Below are positions 25,011 through 34,230 of a stretch of DNA of 64,000 bases, piece by piece. Made by a program: the position numbers and the translations under genes. Every line of letters begins with the position of its first letter. Position 1 is the stretch's first letter. The notes beneath the pieces are model-generated. The model saw only the letters and a program-made list of their open reading frames with translations, did not search any database and was not told the origin of the DNA. The stretch lies in the NCBI RefSeq assembly GCF_038007285.1, contig NZ_JBBOWX010000001.1, positions 1,443,501 to 1,507,500 of the forward strand, written 5' to 3'. The DNA is from Sporosarcina sp. FSL K6-3457 (lineage in GTDB: Bacteria > Bacillota > Bacilli > Bacillales_A > Planococcaceae).

Positions 25011-25297
25011 TCTGTAATGTGTCGGGATATGCCTTGACTATTCAATTACCCCAAAACATTTATTCAGGGACAGGTTGTTATAATACTCATGTTACTGAAT
25101 TGTTAAGTTTTGCTGCATTCGAAGTCGAGGCATATTCCTCTAGTATAAAACGAATTGATGCTTATGGTCATTATGCTCACCAAAAAAATGCTCTAAACGT
25201 TACTCCTTCAGTAAATTTTTCGGGAGCTAATATTTCAGTATCACCGGTTTCAGTTTTCAGTAGTCCCCTAACCACTCATGCGAAATATACTTATTAA
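25007..25297 (+). other. Open frame fused to the IS remnant, fragment of unknown protein
   Basis: A frame open from 25007 (first possible GTG at 25019) codes for about 93 residues, polar and Ser/Thr-rich in the C-terminal half, ending in a stop before a good terminator. It has no ribosome site and begins where similarity to the transposase ends, so it looks like the 3' end of a gene truncated by the old insertion. Confidence 0.4.
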
Positions 25298-25357
25298 TAT
25301 GTGAATGAATGTAAATCAGAATTATAAAAACTAAGTGTTTCTTCCGATTTGCATGGC

Positions 25358-25408
25358 AAACAGCCGTATATCACGATTTTTTAATCAGATATACGGCCTG
25401 TTTTATTT
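25358..25408 (+). terminator. Terminator
   Basis: AACAG-CCGTATATC pairs with GATATACGG-C-CTGTT around an A/T-rich loop, followed by TTATTT. Confidence 0.8.
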
Positions 25409-25417
25409 AATTAATGT

Positions 25418-25618
25418 ATGCTACTTGGATTGCCGTTGACTAGGGGAGTATTAAACCGGAAATTCAAGGTTTTGAGATTCGGGAGGGCCACAAGAAATTC
25501 AGATAAATATAGAAGTTTACATCGTGATATTTGGCTTTTATGCGATGCTCAAACAAATAATATTTATTTTTGCAACAGCTTTACTGGCAAAAAATCCGGT
25601 TTTATCCTGAAATATTAG
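25418..25618 (+). pseudogene. Possible fragment of a piggyBac-like transposase
   Basis: A 66-codon frame without a ribosome site. The stretch RDIWLLCDAQTNNIYFCNSF followed by TGKKSG resembles the region around the second catalytic Asp of piggyBac-like (DDE_Tnp_1_7) transposases (pattern: K-W-LCDS-TGYI-F-YTGK). The rest of such a protein is absent. The assignment is tentative. Confidence 0.35.
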
Positions 25619-25978
25619 GACAGATGTCGATTTTTGCTGGAATAATATCGATATCAATATGCCCATCATGCAAGAATGCTTTTAATCTATTTGCCCTGTT
25701 AAGCATATGTTCGGATAATCATTTATAAAGTATAATGAAACGATCTTAATTAAAACACAGACTATACCCTCTCCCTCTAGCAGGTTTAAAAGTGGACTCA
25801 CTGCATAGATCAAAATCGGAAGAGTATTGATCCAGTGTAGTAAGACGTCAATACCCTTTTGCTTATCCTACAAGCGATATGGGTATTTTTAACACTTTTA
25901 TAATCCTGGTTTATGGATGCCCGGCACTCTTATGCCGGCTCGGATATACATCGTTTGATTAGCGGTTTACATTCATTA
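25619..25978. other. Gene-free stretch with decayed sequence
   Basis: No credible gene. It holds imperfect hairpins (GAGTATTGA/TCAATAC near 25830-25855; GCCGGCA/TGCCGGC near 25920-25940). The last one lies just beyond the mtnE-like stop and may end that minus-strand gene, although the T run is poor. Confidence 0.45.
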
Positions 25979-27142
25979 TTATGAAAATAAACCTAACTTT
26001 TCAATACGTGCAATGGCTTCTCTCAAGCGATCTTCCGTTTCCAATAACCCCACACGTACATAGCCCTCACCGTAGGGACCAAAGGCGTGACCTGGTGCGA
26101 CGGCGACATCGGCTTTATTCAACAGAATATCTGTGAACGTTGCGCTTGTATAGCCTGTCGGAACGGGTAGCCATGCGAAGAATGAGGCTGTTGGTGCGAC
26201 GACGTTCCAGCCAATTCGATTACACTCTGCAATTAATACATTACGGCGGCTTTCATACAAAGCTACAAGCTCATCTACGCAGTCTTGACTGCCGGTTAAT
26301 GCAACGGCGGCAGCACGTTGAATGGCTGGGAAGATGTCGATGAATAAATGATCTTGTAAGGTACCGATGGCTTGAATAATGTCAGCATTTCCGACAGCAA
26401 AACCAACGCGCCAGCCGGCCATATTATACGTCTTTGACAAGGTGTACATTTCAATTCCGACCTCTTTAGCACCTTCTGCCTGCAAAAAGCTAACAGGTTT
26501 TTGACCGTCAAAACCGATACCACCATAAGCAAAGTCATGCATAATTGCGATGTCATTCGCTTTAGCCAAAGCGACTGTCTCTTCAAAAAATGGAATCGTG
26601 GCAGTAGCACTTGTTGGGTTGTTTGGATAGTTTAAATACATTAACTTGGCCTTTTTTTGTTCGTCGGATAACTTGCTATAATCCGGTAAAAAGTTGTTTT
26701 CTGCTAGTAAAGGAATCGTATCATAGTTGATATTAGCTAAACTGACACTGGATAAATAATCGGGATAACCTGGATCTGGTAGTAATAGTAGTTCCCCTTC
26801 ATTCATAAGGGCAAGTGGTAATTCAACTAGTCCAGGCTTGGTGCCAAATAGTACAGCTACTTCGGTTTTGGGGTCGATATCGACATTGTATTCGCGTTTG
26901 TAAAAGTCAGCAGCAGCCTGTTTGAATTCTGCAATCCCTCTAAAGGGTGAGTAGCCATGTGTTGCTGGATCTTCAACAGCTTCTTGCAATGCTTTGACAA
27001 TATGAGGCGGTGTAGGTTGGTCTGGATTACCTCGGCCTAAGTTAATGACATCGCGCCCTTCAGCAAGTGCTTGTTCAACATTGCGCACGAGTGAAGAAAA
27101 GAAGTGTGGTGGTAAATTTTTCAATCGATTTGAAAGTGTCAT
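25979..27142 (-). CDS. mtnE: PLP-dependent aminotransferase, MtnE-like
   Basis: 387-aa fold-type I aminotransferase. Motifs: INLGRGNPDQPTPPHIV, YPNNPTSA, the Asp-x-Ala-Tyr pair in HDFAYGGIGFDG, and the PLP lysine in TLSKTYNMAGWR. The sequence order closely follows MtnE, which transaminates 4-methylthio-2-oxobutyrate to methionine in the salvage pathway. A neighbouring S-box-controlled methionine importer supports a role in methionine metabolism. Other class I aminotransferases of this subgroup act on different amino acids, so the substrate is inferred. Confidence 0.82.
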   Translation of the reverse strand: MTLSNRLKNLPPHFFSSLVRNVEQALAEGRDVINLGRGNPDQPTPPHIVKALQEAVEDPATHGYSPFRGIAEFKQAAADFYKREYNVDIDPKTEVAVLFGTKPGLVELPLALMNEGELLLLPDPGYPDYLSSVSLANINYDTIPLLAENNFLPDYSKLSDEQKKAKLMYLNYPNNPTSATATIPFFEETVALAKANDIAIMHDFAYGGIGFDGQKPVSFLQAEGAKEVGIEMYTLSKTYNMAGWRVGFAVGNADIIQAIGTLQDHLFIDIFPAIQRAAAVALTGSQDCVDELVALYESRRNVLIAECNRIGWNVVAPTASFFAWLPVPTGYTSATFTDILLNKADVAVAPGHAFGPYGEGYVRVGLLETEDRLREAIARIEKLGLFS

Positions 27143-27290
27143 GGAATTACCTCTTTCGTTTTAGGTAGTCAATTATGTATATGCTAGTATACAGGAGTTA
27201 TTGCTTTACTAGCAATATTGTACTAATTGTGCAATATTATTTGTAGGTTGACAAGTTAGTCTGTTCAGACTAATATGTATCATATACTTT

Positions 27291-27515
27291 AACTTGATTC
27301 AGTAGCGGTCTACCGCTTCTATAAGCGACAGCATGAATGATGGAGAAGTATTTCAATCAGAGGGAGTTCAAATTCCCTGCTTATTAGGGAGGAATGAAGT
27401 TCAATTCCTCTATGTTAAGCCTCCGGCGGATGTCAGGGATTTTTTTGGGAGTTAATTGTGCTAACACAATTCAAAATCCCGACGCAATTATGGCTGTTGC
27501 GTAATTGATTCAACT
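27291..27515 (+). repeat. Structured interspersed repeat, copy 3
   Basis: A long-form copy beginning AACTTGATTCAG, with TTTCAATCAGAGGGAGTTCA, GGAGGAATGAAGTTCAATTC and the core TTAAGCCTCCGGCGGATGTC shared with copy 2. The inner hairpin is AATTGTG/CACAATT and the final hairpin CAATTA/TAATTG. It ends about 10 nt before the S-box riboswitch. Confidence 0.9.
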
Positions 27516-27525
27516 AAATAGTAAA

Positions 27526-27692
27526 CTTATCAAGAGCGACCGAGGGATAGGCCCGATGACGTCCAGCAACCCCTTGCATGAAGCAAGGAAGGTGCCAACT
27601 CCTACAGAGTGATGTTATTCTGAAAGATAAGCTGAAACGATATTTTCGGTGCTTCTTTCATTTATTATGAAAGGGGTGTTTTTTATTTTATT
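27526..27692 (+). promoter_or_regulatory. SAM riboswitch (S-box) with terminator
   Basis: P1 is CTTATC (27526) with GATAAG (27626-27631). The S-box core is readable: AAGAGCGACCGAGGGATAGG, CCCGATGACG, CAGCAACC, GGAAGGTGCCAA. SAM binding turns off methionine and sulfur genes. The terminator is CTTCTTTCAT / ATGAAAGGGG followed by a T run at 27649-27692. It controls metNPQ. Confidence 0.96.
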
Positions 27693-27727
27693 CAGTGCAT
27701 GTGATTTAGTAGAAAGAGGAGAAGCCG

Positions 27728-28741
27728 ATGATTCAAATTCAAAACGTTTCGAAGGTTTATCAAACAAAAGAGAGACTCGTCAAAGGTGTCGACAATGTTT
27801 CACTGGAAATTAATAAAGGTGAGATTTTCGGAATTGTTGGCTATTCGGGTGCGGGAAAAAGTTCGTTAATTCGTTGTTTGAACTTATTGGAAAAGCCGAC
27901 GGAAGGTACGATTTTAATAGATGGCGTCAATTTGATGAAGTTAAGAGGTAAAAGCTTGCGTCAAGCAAGATTGAAAATTGGGATGATTTTTCAACACTTT
28001 TACTTAATTAGTCAAAAGACGGTATATGAAAATATTGCATTTGCATTACGTGCGGCTAAAACACCAGAGGCTAAAATTAGTGATCGCGTAACAGAGCTGC
28101 TTAACATGGTTGGTCTATCGGAGAAGCGCGATGTCTATCCGGCACAGTTAAGTGGTGGGCAAAAGCAACGGGTTGGCATTGCGCGTGCGCTGGCGAATAA
28201 TCCATCGGTATTATTATGTGATGAAGCGACATCTGCCTTGGACCCAAATACGACATTATCAATTTTGAGGTTATTGAAGAAAATCAATGCTGAACTCCAA
28301 ATTACGATTGTGTTAATCACACATGAGATGCATGTAGTGAAAGAGATTTGCGATCGAATGGCGATTATGCAGGATGGGAAAGTGATTGAGGAAGGACAGG
28401 TGTATGATATTTTTTCAGACCCTCAAGAGGAGCTGACGAAGGAGTTTATCAGTAGTGTGGTGTCCTTTGACGTTCCAGCAGCTATTTTAGACAGTTGTAC
28501 AGGGCGTATTATTAAATTGATGTTCAAGGGTAATGTTGCCGGGGAAGGCGTTATATCTGAAATGATTCAGCAGTTTCGCGTGCAGGGGAATTTCTTGCAT
28601 GGCTCGATTGAGTATATTCAAGAAATGCCACTGGGGATATTTGTGCTGGAGTTAGTAGGAGATACAGCTGAAGTTGAACAAGCGATTGCCTATTTGTCAT
28701 CTCGTCATGTACATGTGGAGGTGATTCAGGATGGGAAGTGA
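27728..28741 (+). CDS. metN: Methionine ABC transporter ATPase
   Basis: ATPase of the MetNPQ methionine importer. Walker A GYSGAGKSS, signature LSGGQKQRVGIARA, Walker B VLLCDEATSALDP. The C-terminal 90 residues form the NIL domain that binds methionine and inhibits transport. 337 aa is typical. It is preceded by the S-box and overlaps the permease gene by 11 nt. Confidence 0.96.
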   Translation: MIQIQNVSKVYQTKERLVKGVDNVSLEINKGEIFGIVGYSGAGKSSLIRCLNLLEKPTEGTILIDGVNLMKLRGKSLRQARLKIGMIFQHFYLISQKTVYENIAFALRAAKTPEAKISDRVTELLNMVGLSEKRDVYPAQLSGGQKQRVGIARALANNPSVLLCDEATSALDPNTTLSILRLLKKINAELQITIVLITHEMHVVKEICDRMAIMQDGKVIEEGQVYDIFSDPQEELTKEFISSVVSFDVPAAILDSCTGRIIKLMFKGNVAGEGVISEMIQQFRVQGNFLHGSIEYIQEMPLGIFVLELVGDTAEVEQAIAYLSSRHVHVEVIQDGK

Positions 28742-29402
28742 TACGCAGCGTATTATCGAGTTGTTACCCGATATGACCAAGGCATTTGGTGAAACATTGT
28801 TCATGGTAGGTATCTCGCTTATTGTTGCGCTGATTATAGGGTTACCACTAGGTATTTTATTATTTACGACGGATAAAGGATTATTTTTAGAGAATATCGC
28901 AGTGAAATCTGCTCTTGGTTTTCTGACCAATATGGTTCGTTCCATTCCTTATATTATTTTACTAGTGTTACTCATTCCTTTGACGACATTCCTTGTTGGG
29001 ACTCCAATTGGTCCAACAGCGGCAAGTGTGTCCTTATCGGCAGCGGCGATTCCGTTCTTCGCGCGTATAGTGGAAACCTCACTTCGGGAAATTGATAAGG
29101 GAGTCATTGAAGCAGCGATTTCAATTGGCGCAAGTCCATGGATGATTATACGGAATGTTTTATTGCCGGAAGCAAAATCGAGTATTATTCAAGGCTTGAC
29201 GTTGACGGTCATCAGTTTGATTGCTTATTCGGCAATGGCTGGGGTCGTCGGAGGGGGCGGAATGGGAGATTTAGCTATCCGTTTTGGCTACTATCGCTAC
29301 GATACACCGGTCATGGTTGTGACAGTTATTATTTTAATTGTGCTTGTACAAATCATTCAGCTTGCAGGCGATTGGATTTCAAAATCAGTTGATAAACGAT
29401 AA
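28731..29402 (+). CDS. metP: Methionine ABC transporter permease
   Basis: 223-aa permease with five hydrophobic segments and the coupling loop KGVIEAAISIGASPWMIIRN. GGAGGTGATTC precedes the ATG inside metN. It pairs with MetN and MetQ for uptake of methionine. Confidence 0.95.
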   Translation: MGSDTQRIIELLPDMTKAFGETLFMVGISLIVALIIGLPLGILLFTTDKGLFLENIAVKSALGFLTNMVRSIPYIILLVLLIPLTTFLVGTPIGPTAASVSLSAAAIPFFARIVETSLREIDKGVIEAAISIGASPWMIIRNVLLPEAKSSIIQGLTLTVISLIAYSAMAGVVGGGGMGDLAIRFGYYRYDTPVMVVTVIILIVLVQIIQLAGDWISKSVDKR

Positions 29403-29417
29403 AAGAGGAGAGAATGT

Positions 29418-30230
29418 ATGATGAAAAAGTTATTATTTAGTTGTATACTTATTGCCCTTGTAGCTGCATTAGCTGCTTGTGGAGGAAAAAATTCCACAGA
29501 TGAAAAATCTTTAGTACTTGGAGCAACAGCGGGTCCGTATAGTGATATGTTGAAAAAAGCAATTATCCCGGGGCTAGAAGAAAAGGGCTATACAGTTGAG
29601 TTGAAAGAGTTTAGTGATTATATTCAACCGAATCAAGCGCTTGAAAATGGCGCTATAGATGCGAACCTATTCCAAAATACCGTGTATTTAGAAAATGTTG
29701 TGGCAGAAAATGACTTCGATTTGTCTAAGCTAATTAATGTACCAACGGCTCCGATGGGAATTTATTCGAATAAATTCAAATCGATTGAAGAGATTGCAGA
29801 TGGTTCTAAGATTACATTACCGAATGACCCTGTCAATGCAGCTCGTGCGTTAATTGTTTTACAGGATGAAGGGCTGATTGAATTTGACCCGAATATTGAG
29901 TTATTAAAAGCATCGGAAAAAGATGTGACAGTGAATCATAAGAATTTGAAGTTTTTACCTATCGAGTCTGGTCAGCTTCCTCGTTCTGTTGAAAGTACAG
30001 ATTTAGCAGCAGTACCTGGAAACTTTGCCCTGTCGGCAGGTATGGATTTGCTAGATGCATTAGCACTTGAAAACATGCCCGACCAATATCGTAATGTAGT
30101 AGCAGTGAAAACGGAAAATCTGGACAAGCAATTTGCGAAGGATATTGTTGAAATCGTTGAATCCGCACAATTTGAAAAAGTAATCGATGAGGAATTCCAA
30201 GGTTTTGGTAAGCCCGAGTGGATGAAATAA
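29418..30230 (+). CDS. metQ: Methionine-binding lipoprotein
   Basis: 270-aa NlpA-family substrate-binding lipoprotein. Lipobox ALAAC; the family features LVLGATAGPYSDMLK, NALF-like ANLFQNTVYLE and the LPNDPVNAARAL stretch are present. It starts 15 nt after metP and ends the S-box operon. Confidence 0.95.
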   Translation: MMKKLLFSCILIALVAALAACGGKNSTDEKSLVLGATAGPYSDMLKKAIIPGLEEKGYTVELKEFSDYIQPNQALENGAIDANLFQNTVYLENVVAENDFDLSKLINVPTAPMGIYSNKFKSIEEIADGSKITLPNDPVNAARALIVLQDEGLIEFDPNIELLKASEKDVTVNHKNLKFLPIESGQLPRSVESTDLAAVPGNFALSAGMDLLDALALENMPDQYRNVVAVKTENLDKQFAKDIVEIVESAQFEKVIDEEFQGFGKPEWMK

Positions 30231-30242
30231 TAGTGTAATGAC

Positions 30243-30274
30243 AAAGACCATCCAAGCAATTTGGATGGTCTTTT
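30243..30274. terminator. Bidirectional terminator between metQ and pepF
   Basis: AAAGACCATCCAA pairs with TTGGATGGTCTTT around GCAA, with A and T runs on either side. Confidence 0.9.
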
Positions 30275-30278
30275 CATA

Positions 30279-32093
30279 TTAGTGATTCGCTTCGATTTCT
30301 TCCGTTAATTCAACAAGCTGGTCAATCAACTCGCCAATATAAGCAATGGTGTCACGCAGCGGTTGGTCTGTTGTAATATCAACACCAGCCATTTTGGCAA
30401 GATCGGCAGGTGATTTTGTGCCACCAGCTTTCAAGACCTCCAACCATTCATCGACAGCTGGTTGACCTTCTGCTAATACACGCTTAGACACTTGTGTTGA
30501 AATTGTTAGTCCTGCACTGTATGTGTATGGATATAAGCCCATATAATAGTGTGGCTGACGCATCCATGTCAATTCAGCACCATCTGTAATCTCAACGTCG
30601 TCTCCCCAGAATTCTTCTAGAACGCCGCGTTTCAAGCTATTCAACACGCCTGCATTAACACTGCCACCTGCATCGATACGCTCATAGACTTTGCGCTGAT
30701 AAGCGGCTTCTAGCAAGTGCGTCACAAAGTTATGGTAGTACGTACGTGCCACGATAGAAGAAATAACCCAACGCTTAAATTTCGGATCATCCGAGTTGTT
30801 TAACAGATGATTGGCAACTAGCATTTCGTTCATCGTGGAAGGTGCTTCGATGAAGTATAAAGACGGACGTGCATTAAAAACATTTTGCTCGCGGTTGGCA
30901 TTATAGAAATGCCCAGCATGTCCAAGCTCATGAGCAAGTACAAAGACGTCTTCCATGCTACCTGTCCAAGAAATGAGGATATACGGGTGATTGCCATAAG
31001 GGCTTGAACAGAAAGCACCTGTTGATTTTCCTTTATTTTGCGCGAAATCAATCCAGCGTTCGTCGTAAGAACGTTGCACCATGTTCAAGTAATCATCACC
31101 CATAATCGCCAGTGCATCGTCGATATACTTTTTCGATTCCTCTACCGTGATTGTCGGCTCATACGTTGGATCAAGTGGAATTTTTAAATCAGCGAACGTC
31201 ATTTTATCTAAGCCGTGTACTTTTTGAAGTAGTTTTGCATACTTGCGCATATGCGGTGCAAGCTCTGTCGTGATCAAGTCGATTTGGCGGTCATACATAG
31301 ATTTATCGACTTCTTGATTGAACAATAAATAATCGAAAATCGTTTCGTAGCCACGTACATCAGATGTTGTTTTTTCTATTTGTAGGTGCATGTCATATGT
31401 TTTTGCCGTTGTATGCTGATAATCCTTCAATTTAGCAGAGAAGGCTTCAAATGCTGCACGACGCTTGGTAGTATTTGCTTCAGATTCCCAATCACCTTCA
31501 AATGATACATAGCTTAGCGGATAGTGTTGCCCATCTGCTTCAAAATCATCGAATGACATGTCAACCATTTTTGTAGTATTGTACAAGCCGTAAGGTCCAC
31601 TGAATGTTGAAGAAAATGCAGCGAGTGTTTTCTCGACTTCAGGGTGCAATTGATGGTCTTTTTTACGGATTAGTTTTTCCAAGTAGTTTTCAAAGTCGGC
31701 AGATTGTTGCATTGCTTCTTTCAATGTAGCAACGGGTAATTCGGAAAGCTCGCTATTGACGAATGACAGCTTGCTATTGAGTTTAGCGGCAATTGAACCA
31801 TATTTACTTGAACGCATTTGAGCCGTATCATCTGTTTGGTCTGTGCTAGATGCTAGGCTTGTATACGTACCGATAGGAACAATTTTCTCATAAATAGCGG
31901 CATAGCCTTGTAATGCTTCATTAACTGTTGTGGCATTGGAAATATTGCCAGCGTATTTCTCAGCAAACACATCAACGGCTCTTTCAAGCGCAGCGATTGC
32001 TGCATTGTAGTCTTCCTCTGTTTTGAATAAATCCTGTAAATTCCATGTTTCTTCTACCTTTACTTCTGAACGTAGTGGCAAACTTTTAACCAA
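30279..32093 (-). CDS. pepF: Oligoendopeptidase F
   Basis: 604-aa M3 family zinc metallopeptidase that cleaves short peptides in the cytosol. The zinc motif is HELGHAGH, with the downstream Glu in IEAPSTMNEM. The N-terminal domain (VEETWNLQDLFKTEEDYN) is the PepF/M3 signature. Full length; AAGGGAGAGA lies upstream of the start. No signal peptide. It is a single-gene unit. Confidence 0.95.
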   Translation of the reverse strand: MVKSLPLRSEVKVEETWNLQDLFKTEEDYNAAIAALERAVDVFAEKYAGNISNATTVNEALQGYAAIYEKIVPIGTYTSLASSTDQTDDTAQMRSSKYGSIAAKLNSKLSFVNSELSELPVATLKEAMQQSADFENYLEKLIRKKDHQLHPEVEKTLAAFSSTFSGPYGLYNTTKMVDMSFDDFEADGQHYPLSYVSFEGDWESEANTTKRRAAFEAFSAKLKDYQHTTAKTYDMHLQIEKTTSDVRGYETIFDYLLFNQEVDKSMYDRQIDLITTELAPHMRKYAKLLQKVHGLDKMTFADLKIPLDPTYEPTITVEESKKYIDDALAIMGDDYLNMVQRSYDERWIDFAQNKGKSTGAFCSSPYGNHPYILISWTGSMEDVFVLAHELGHAGHFYNANREQNVFNARPSLYFIEAPSTMNEMLVANHLLNNSDDPKFKRWVISSIVARTYYHNFVTHLLEAAYQRKVYERIDAGGSVNAGVLNSLKRGVLEEFWGDDVEITDGAELTWMRQPHYYMGLYPYTYSAGLTISTQVSKRVLAEGQPAVDEWLEVLKAGGTKSPADLAKMAGVDITTDQPLRDTIAYIGELIDQLVELTEEIEANH

Positions 32094-32218
32094 CTCACAT
32101 CTCTCCCTTTTATTACGGATGTCGAACTAAATAATAGTATATAATAGAGTAGAGGAAAAGTAAAAACGAATCGACCTTTTTAGAATAGTAAGATAGTGAG
32201 TGAGGGGATGTGCGTGTT

Positions 32219-32743
32219 ATGTTTTTTCTACAAATGTCTGGATTTCCTGGCTCAGGAAAGTCAACGCTTGCTAGAATAATAGCAAAATTAACGGGTGCAA
32301 TTATCATTGATCATGATATTGTCAAATCGGCATTATTAACATCTTTGGAAACGATTCAAATGGATGCAAATGCTGCTGGTAAAATAGCGTACGATATTGA
32401 GTGGTCATTAATCGATTTTCATTTATCCGAAGGCCATAGCGTTATAATGGATAGTCCTTGCTTCTATGCGGAAATGGTTGAAAAGGGGACTAAGCTCTCC
32501 GAGAAACATCATGCGAAGTACAAATATGTTGAATGTTATTTGAATGATATAAAGGAAATACAACGGAGGCTGAAGAGCCGAACACGAATGATTAGTCAAA
32601 TTCAGCAAGTTTCTTCTGAGGAGGCTTTTGTAGAATGGATGGAGAATAGTAAAAGACCCCCACATCTCGAATGTCTAAGAGTCGATTCTGGGAGGCCTTT
32701 AAATAGTTACATAGATCAGGTGATTTCGTATATAAGTAAATAA
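32219..32743 (+). CDS. P-loop kinase-like ATPase
   Basis: About 174 aa with Walker A GFPGSGKST right at the start and a DSPCF segment in the Walker B position; a Lid-type arginine stretch is RRLKSRTRM. It resembles AAA_33/zeta-toxin-like small-molecule kinases. The ATG at 32219 is better spaced from GTGAGGGG than the GTG at 32210. It stands alone with no antitoxin-like partner. Substrate unknown. Confidence 0.8.
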   Translation: MFFLQMSGFPGSGKSTLARIIAKLTGAIIIDHDIVKSALLTSLETIQMDANAAGKIAYDIEWSLIDFHLSEGHSVIMDSPCFYAEMVEKGTKLSEKHHAKYKYVECYLNDIKEIQRRLKSRTRMISQIQQVSSEEAFVEWMENSKRPPHLECLRVDSGRPLNSYIDQVISYISK

Positions 32744-32756
32744 ACGTTGTGGTGTC

Positions 32757-33056
32757 TTATTTTTGAGTAAGACGTTCAATTTCGTCCGCTACAATAAAAG
32801 CCAGGTCTTCATTGCCGAACAGTTGGAGTACATCGAGCATTGTTTCGTTATCGATATTGAGATCATCTTCGGTATCAGCTTGTTCGATGATGTTCTGCAT
32901 GGCGGCATTTTCTTGTTGGTGTGGATAAGCACGTTTATATAACGCATGGGGATCTAACTGATGATTAGCGCACCATTGCACGAACAAACGAATCATAAGC
33001 TGTTCATCGTCTTGATATTTTTGAATCACTTGTTCTTCGATATTTTTAAAATCCAT
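32757..33056 (-). CDS. Small acidic cytosolic protein of unknown function
   Basis: 99 aa, strongly acidic in its C-terminal half, no membrane segment. AAAAAGGAG precedes the ATG at 33056; the longer frame to 33137 starts before that site and crosses the promoter region. The sequence (QVIQKYQDDEQLMIRLFVQW) looks helical. No family was recognised. Confidence 0.68.
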   Translation of the reverse strand: MDFKNIEEQVIQKYQDDEQLMIRLFVQWCANHQLDPHALYKRAYPHQQENAAMQNIIEQADTEDDLNIDNETMLDVLQLFGNEDLAFIVADEIERLTQK

Positions 33057-33131
33057 TATTATGAGCTCCTTTTTAAGTACGATTAATCTAAGTATATACG
33101 AAACGCCAAGTGTGAAAGGGGAAATTGAATT

Positions 33132-33545
33132 ATGCAAAGAGTTGATGTTGTTTACGCGTTACTTGTACAAGAGGGAAAAGTGTTGATGGTGAAAAATAAG
33201 AAATACAATAACTGGACATTGCCAGGTGGGAGAGTAGAAAAAGGCGAGACATTGGAACAGGCTTCCATTCGAGAGGTGAAAGAGGAAACAGGCTTAACGG
33301 TTAAAATAGGAGCGTTGGCTGCGGTGAATGAAGCGTTTAGGAAGCAAGAAAATAATCATGTCCTGTTTTTCACATTCATAGCAGAACTGACAGGTGGAGA
33401 ACTTGGAATTCAAGATACGGATGGTATTTTAGACGTTAAGTGGCAAGAAATGAGTTATGCGAATGAATGCATGCCCTATTATAATAAAGGCATTGAAAAC
33501 CTACTGTCTACATCGGTACCTTATTTGTTTCAAGGTTTGCAATAA
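33132..33545 (+). CDS. Nudix hydrolase 1
   Basis: 137 aa. The Nudix box is complete: G-x5-E-x7-REVKEETG (GGRVEKGETLEQASIREVKE). Such enzymes hydrolyse nucleoside diphosphates linked to another moiety; the substrate is not fixed by sequence. The stop abuts the next Nudix gene, so they form a pair. Confidence 0.9.
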   Translation: MQRVDVVYALLVQEGKVLMVKNKKYNNWTLPGGRVEKGETLEQASIREVKEETGLTVKIGALAAVNEAFRKQENNHVLFFTFIAELTGGELGIQDTDGILDVKWQEMSYANECMPYYNKGIENLLSTSVPYLFQGLQ

Positions 33546-34001
33546 ATGAGGCAGGGGGCTATGTATCCAAGGGCAAAAACGTTAGGTATTCTACTTTACA
33601 ATAATCAAATCTTAGTTGAGGAATTTCAGGGGAAACATTCAACGGGAGAGGGTACTTATTATCGACCGATTGGCGGATCGATAGAATATGGTGAGAAATC
33701 TGCGGATGCTTTAGTAAGGGAATACGAAGAGGAATTGAATGTAGATATCATTATCCAGCAATACATAGGTTGTTTGGAAAACATTTTTTGGATTGACGAA
33801 GATATGGGACATGAAATTATTCAATTATACCTAGTTGGTTTTAAAGATAAGGCTGATTATAAAAGAGAAATATTTGAGGTGATAGAAGGGAATAAGAGAG
33901 CGATTGCTAAATGGTTCCCGATAGCTGATTTTGTTTCAAGGCAACAAATGATTTACCCTAATGGAATAGTTGAGCAATTAGAGAAGATAATAGAAGTATG
34001 A
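33546..34001 (+). CDS. Nudix hydrolase 2
   Basis: 151 aa. Nudix box GGSIEYGEKSADALVREYEE with EELNV, where Asn replaces the last Gly; catalytic Glu residues remain. The frame starts at ATG 33546 right at the end of the previous gene, or at ATG 33561 after GAGGCAGGGGG. Not closely similar to its neighbour outside the box. Confidence 0.86.
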   Translation: MRQGAMYPRAKTLGILLYNNQILVEEFQGKHSTGEGTYYRPIGGSIEYGEKSADALVREYEEELNVDIIIQQYIGCLENIFWIDEDMGHEIIQLYLVGFKDKADYKREIFEVIEGNKRAIAKWFPIADFVSRQQMIYPNGIVEQLEKIIEV

Positions 34002-34230
34002 ATCTACATTGAATTAAATAATCCGACATCCCGCTGATTTCCGTTAAGAGCGGACGCTTTTGCATATCACTTTTTGTAGTGGTGTCTTTGTTTAAGGATT
34101 TTATGGAATGGCGATACAATCGGCAGGCAAGAAAATGGACGATAGAAATCTATCGAATCGGGTTTCTGGCTGTGATTTCTATCGCCATTTAATTTTTGAT
34201 AGGCTGATAGATTGGCTGAACAGGAGGAGG

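Noticed and set aside
27241..27290. SAM- or methionine-responsive leader for the mtnE-like gene
   Set aside because: The minus strand upstream of 27142 shows no S-box or T-box core.
32219..32743. Zeta-type toxin
   Set aside because: The P-loop is similar, but no antitoxin gene is adjacent and the length is short for a zeta toxin.
34020..34110. Part of a repeat (CCGCTGATTTCCGTTAAGAG then CGGACGCTTTTG)
   Set aside because: It looks like a scrap of a sequence common in Bacillales intergenic DNA, but only one copy is present here, so it cannot be supported from the window.
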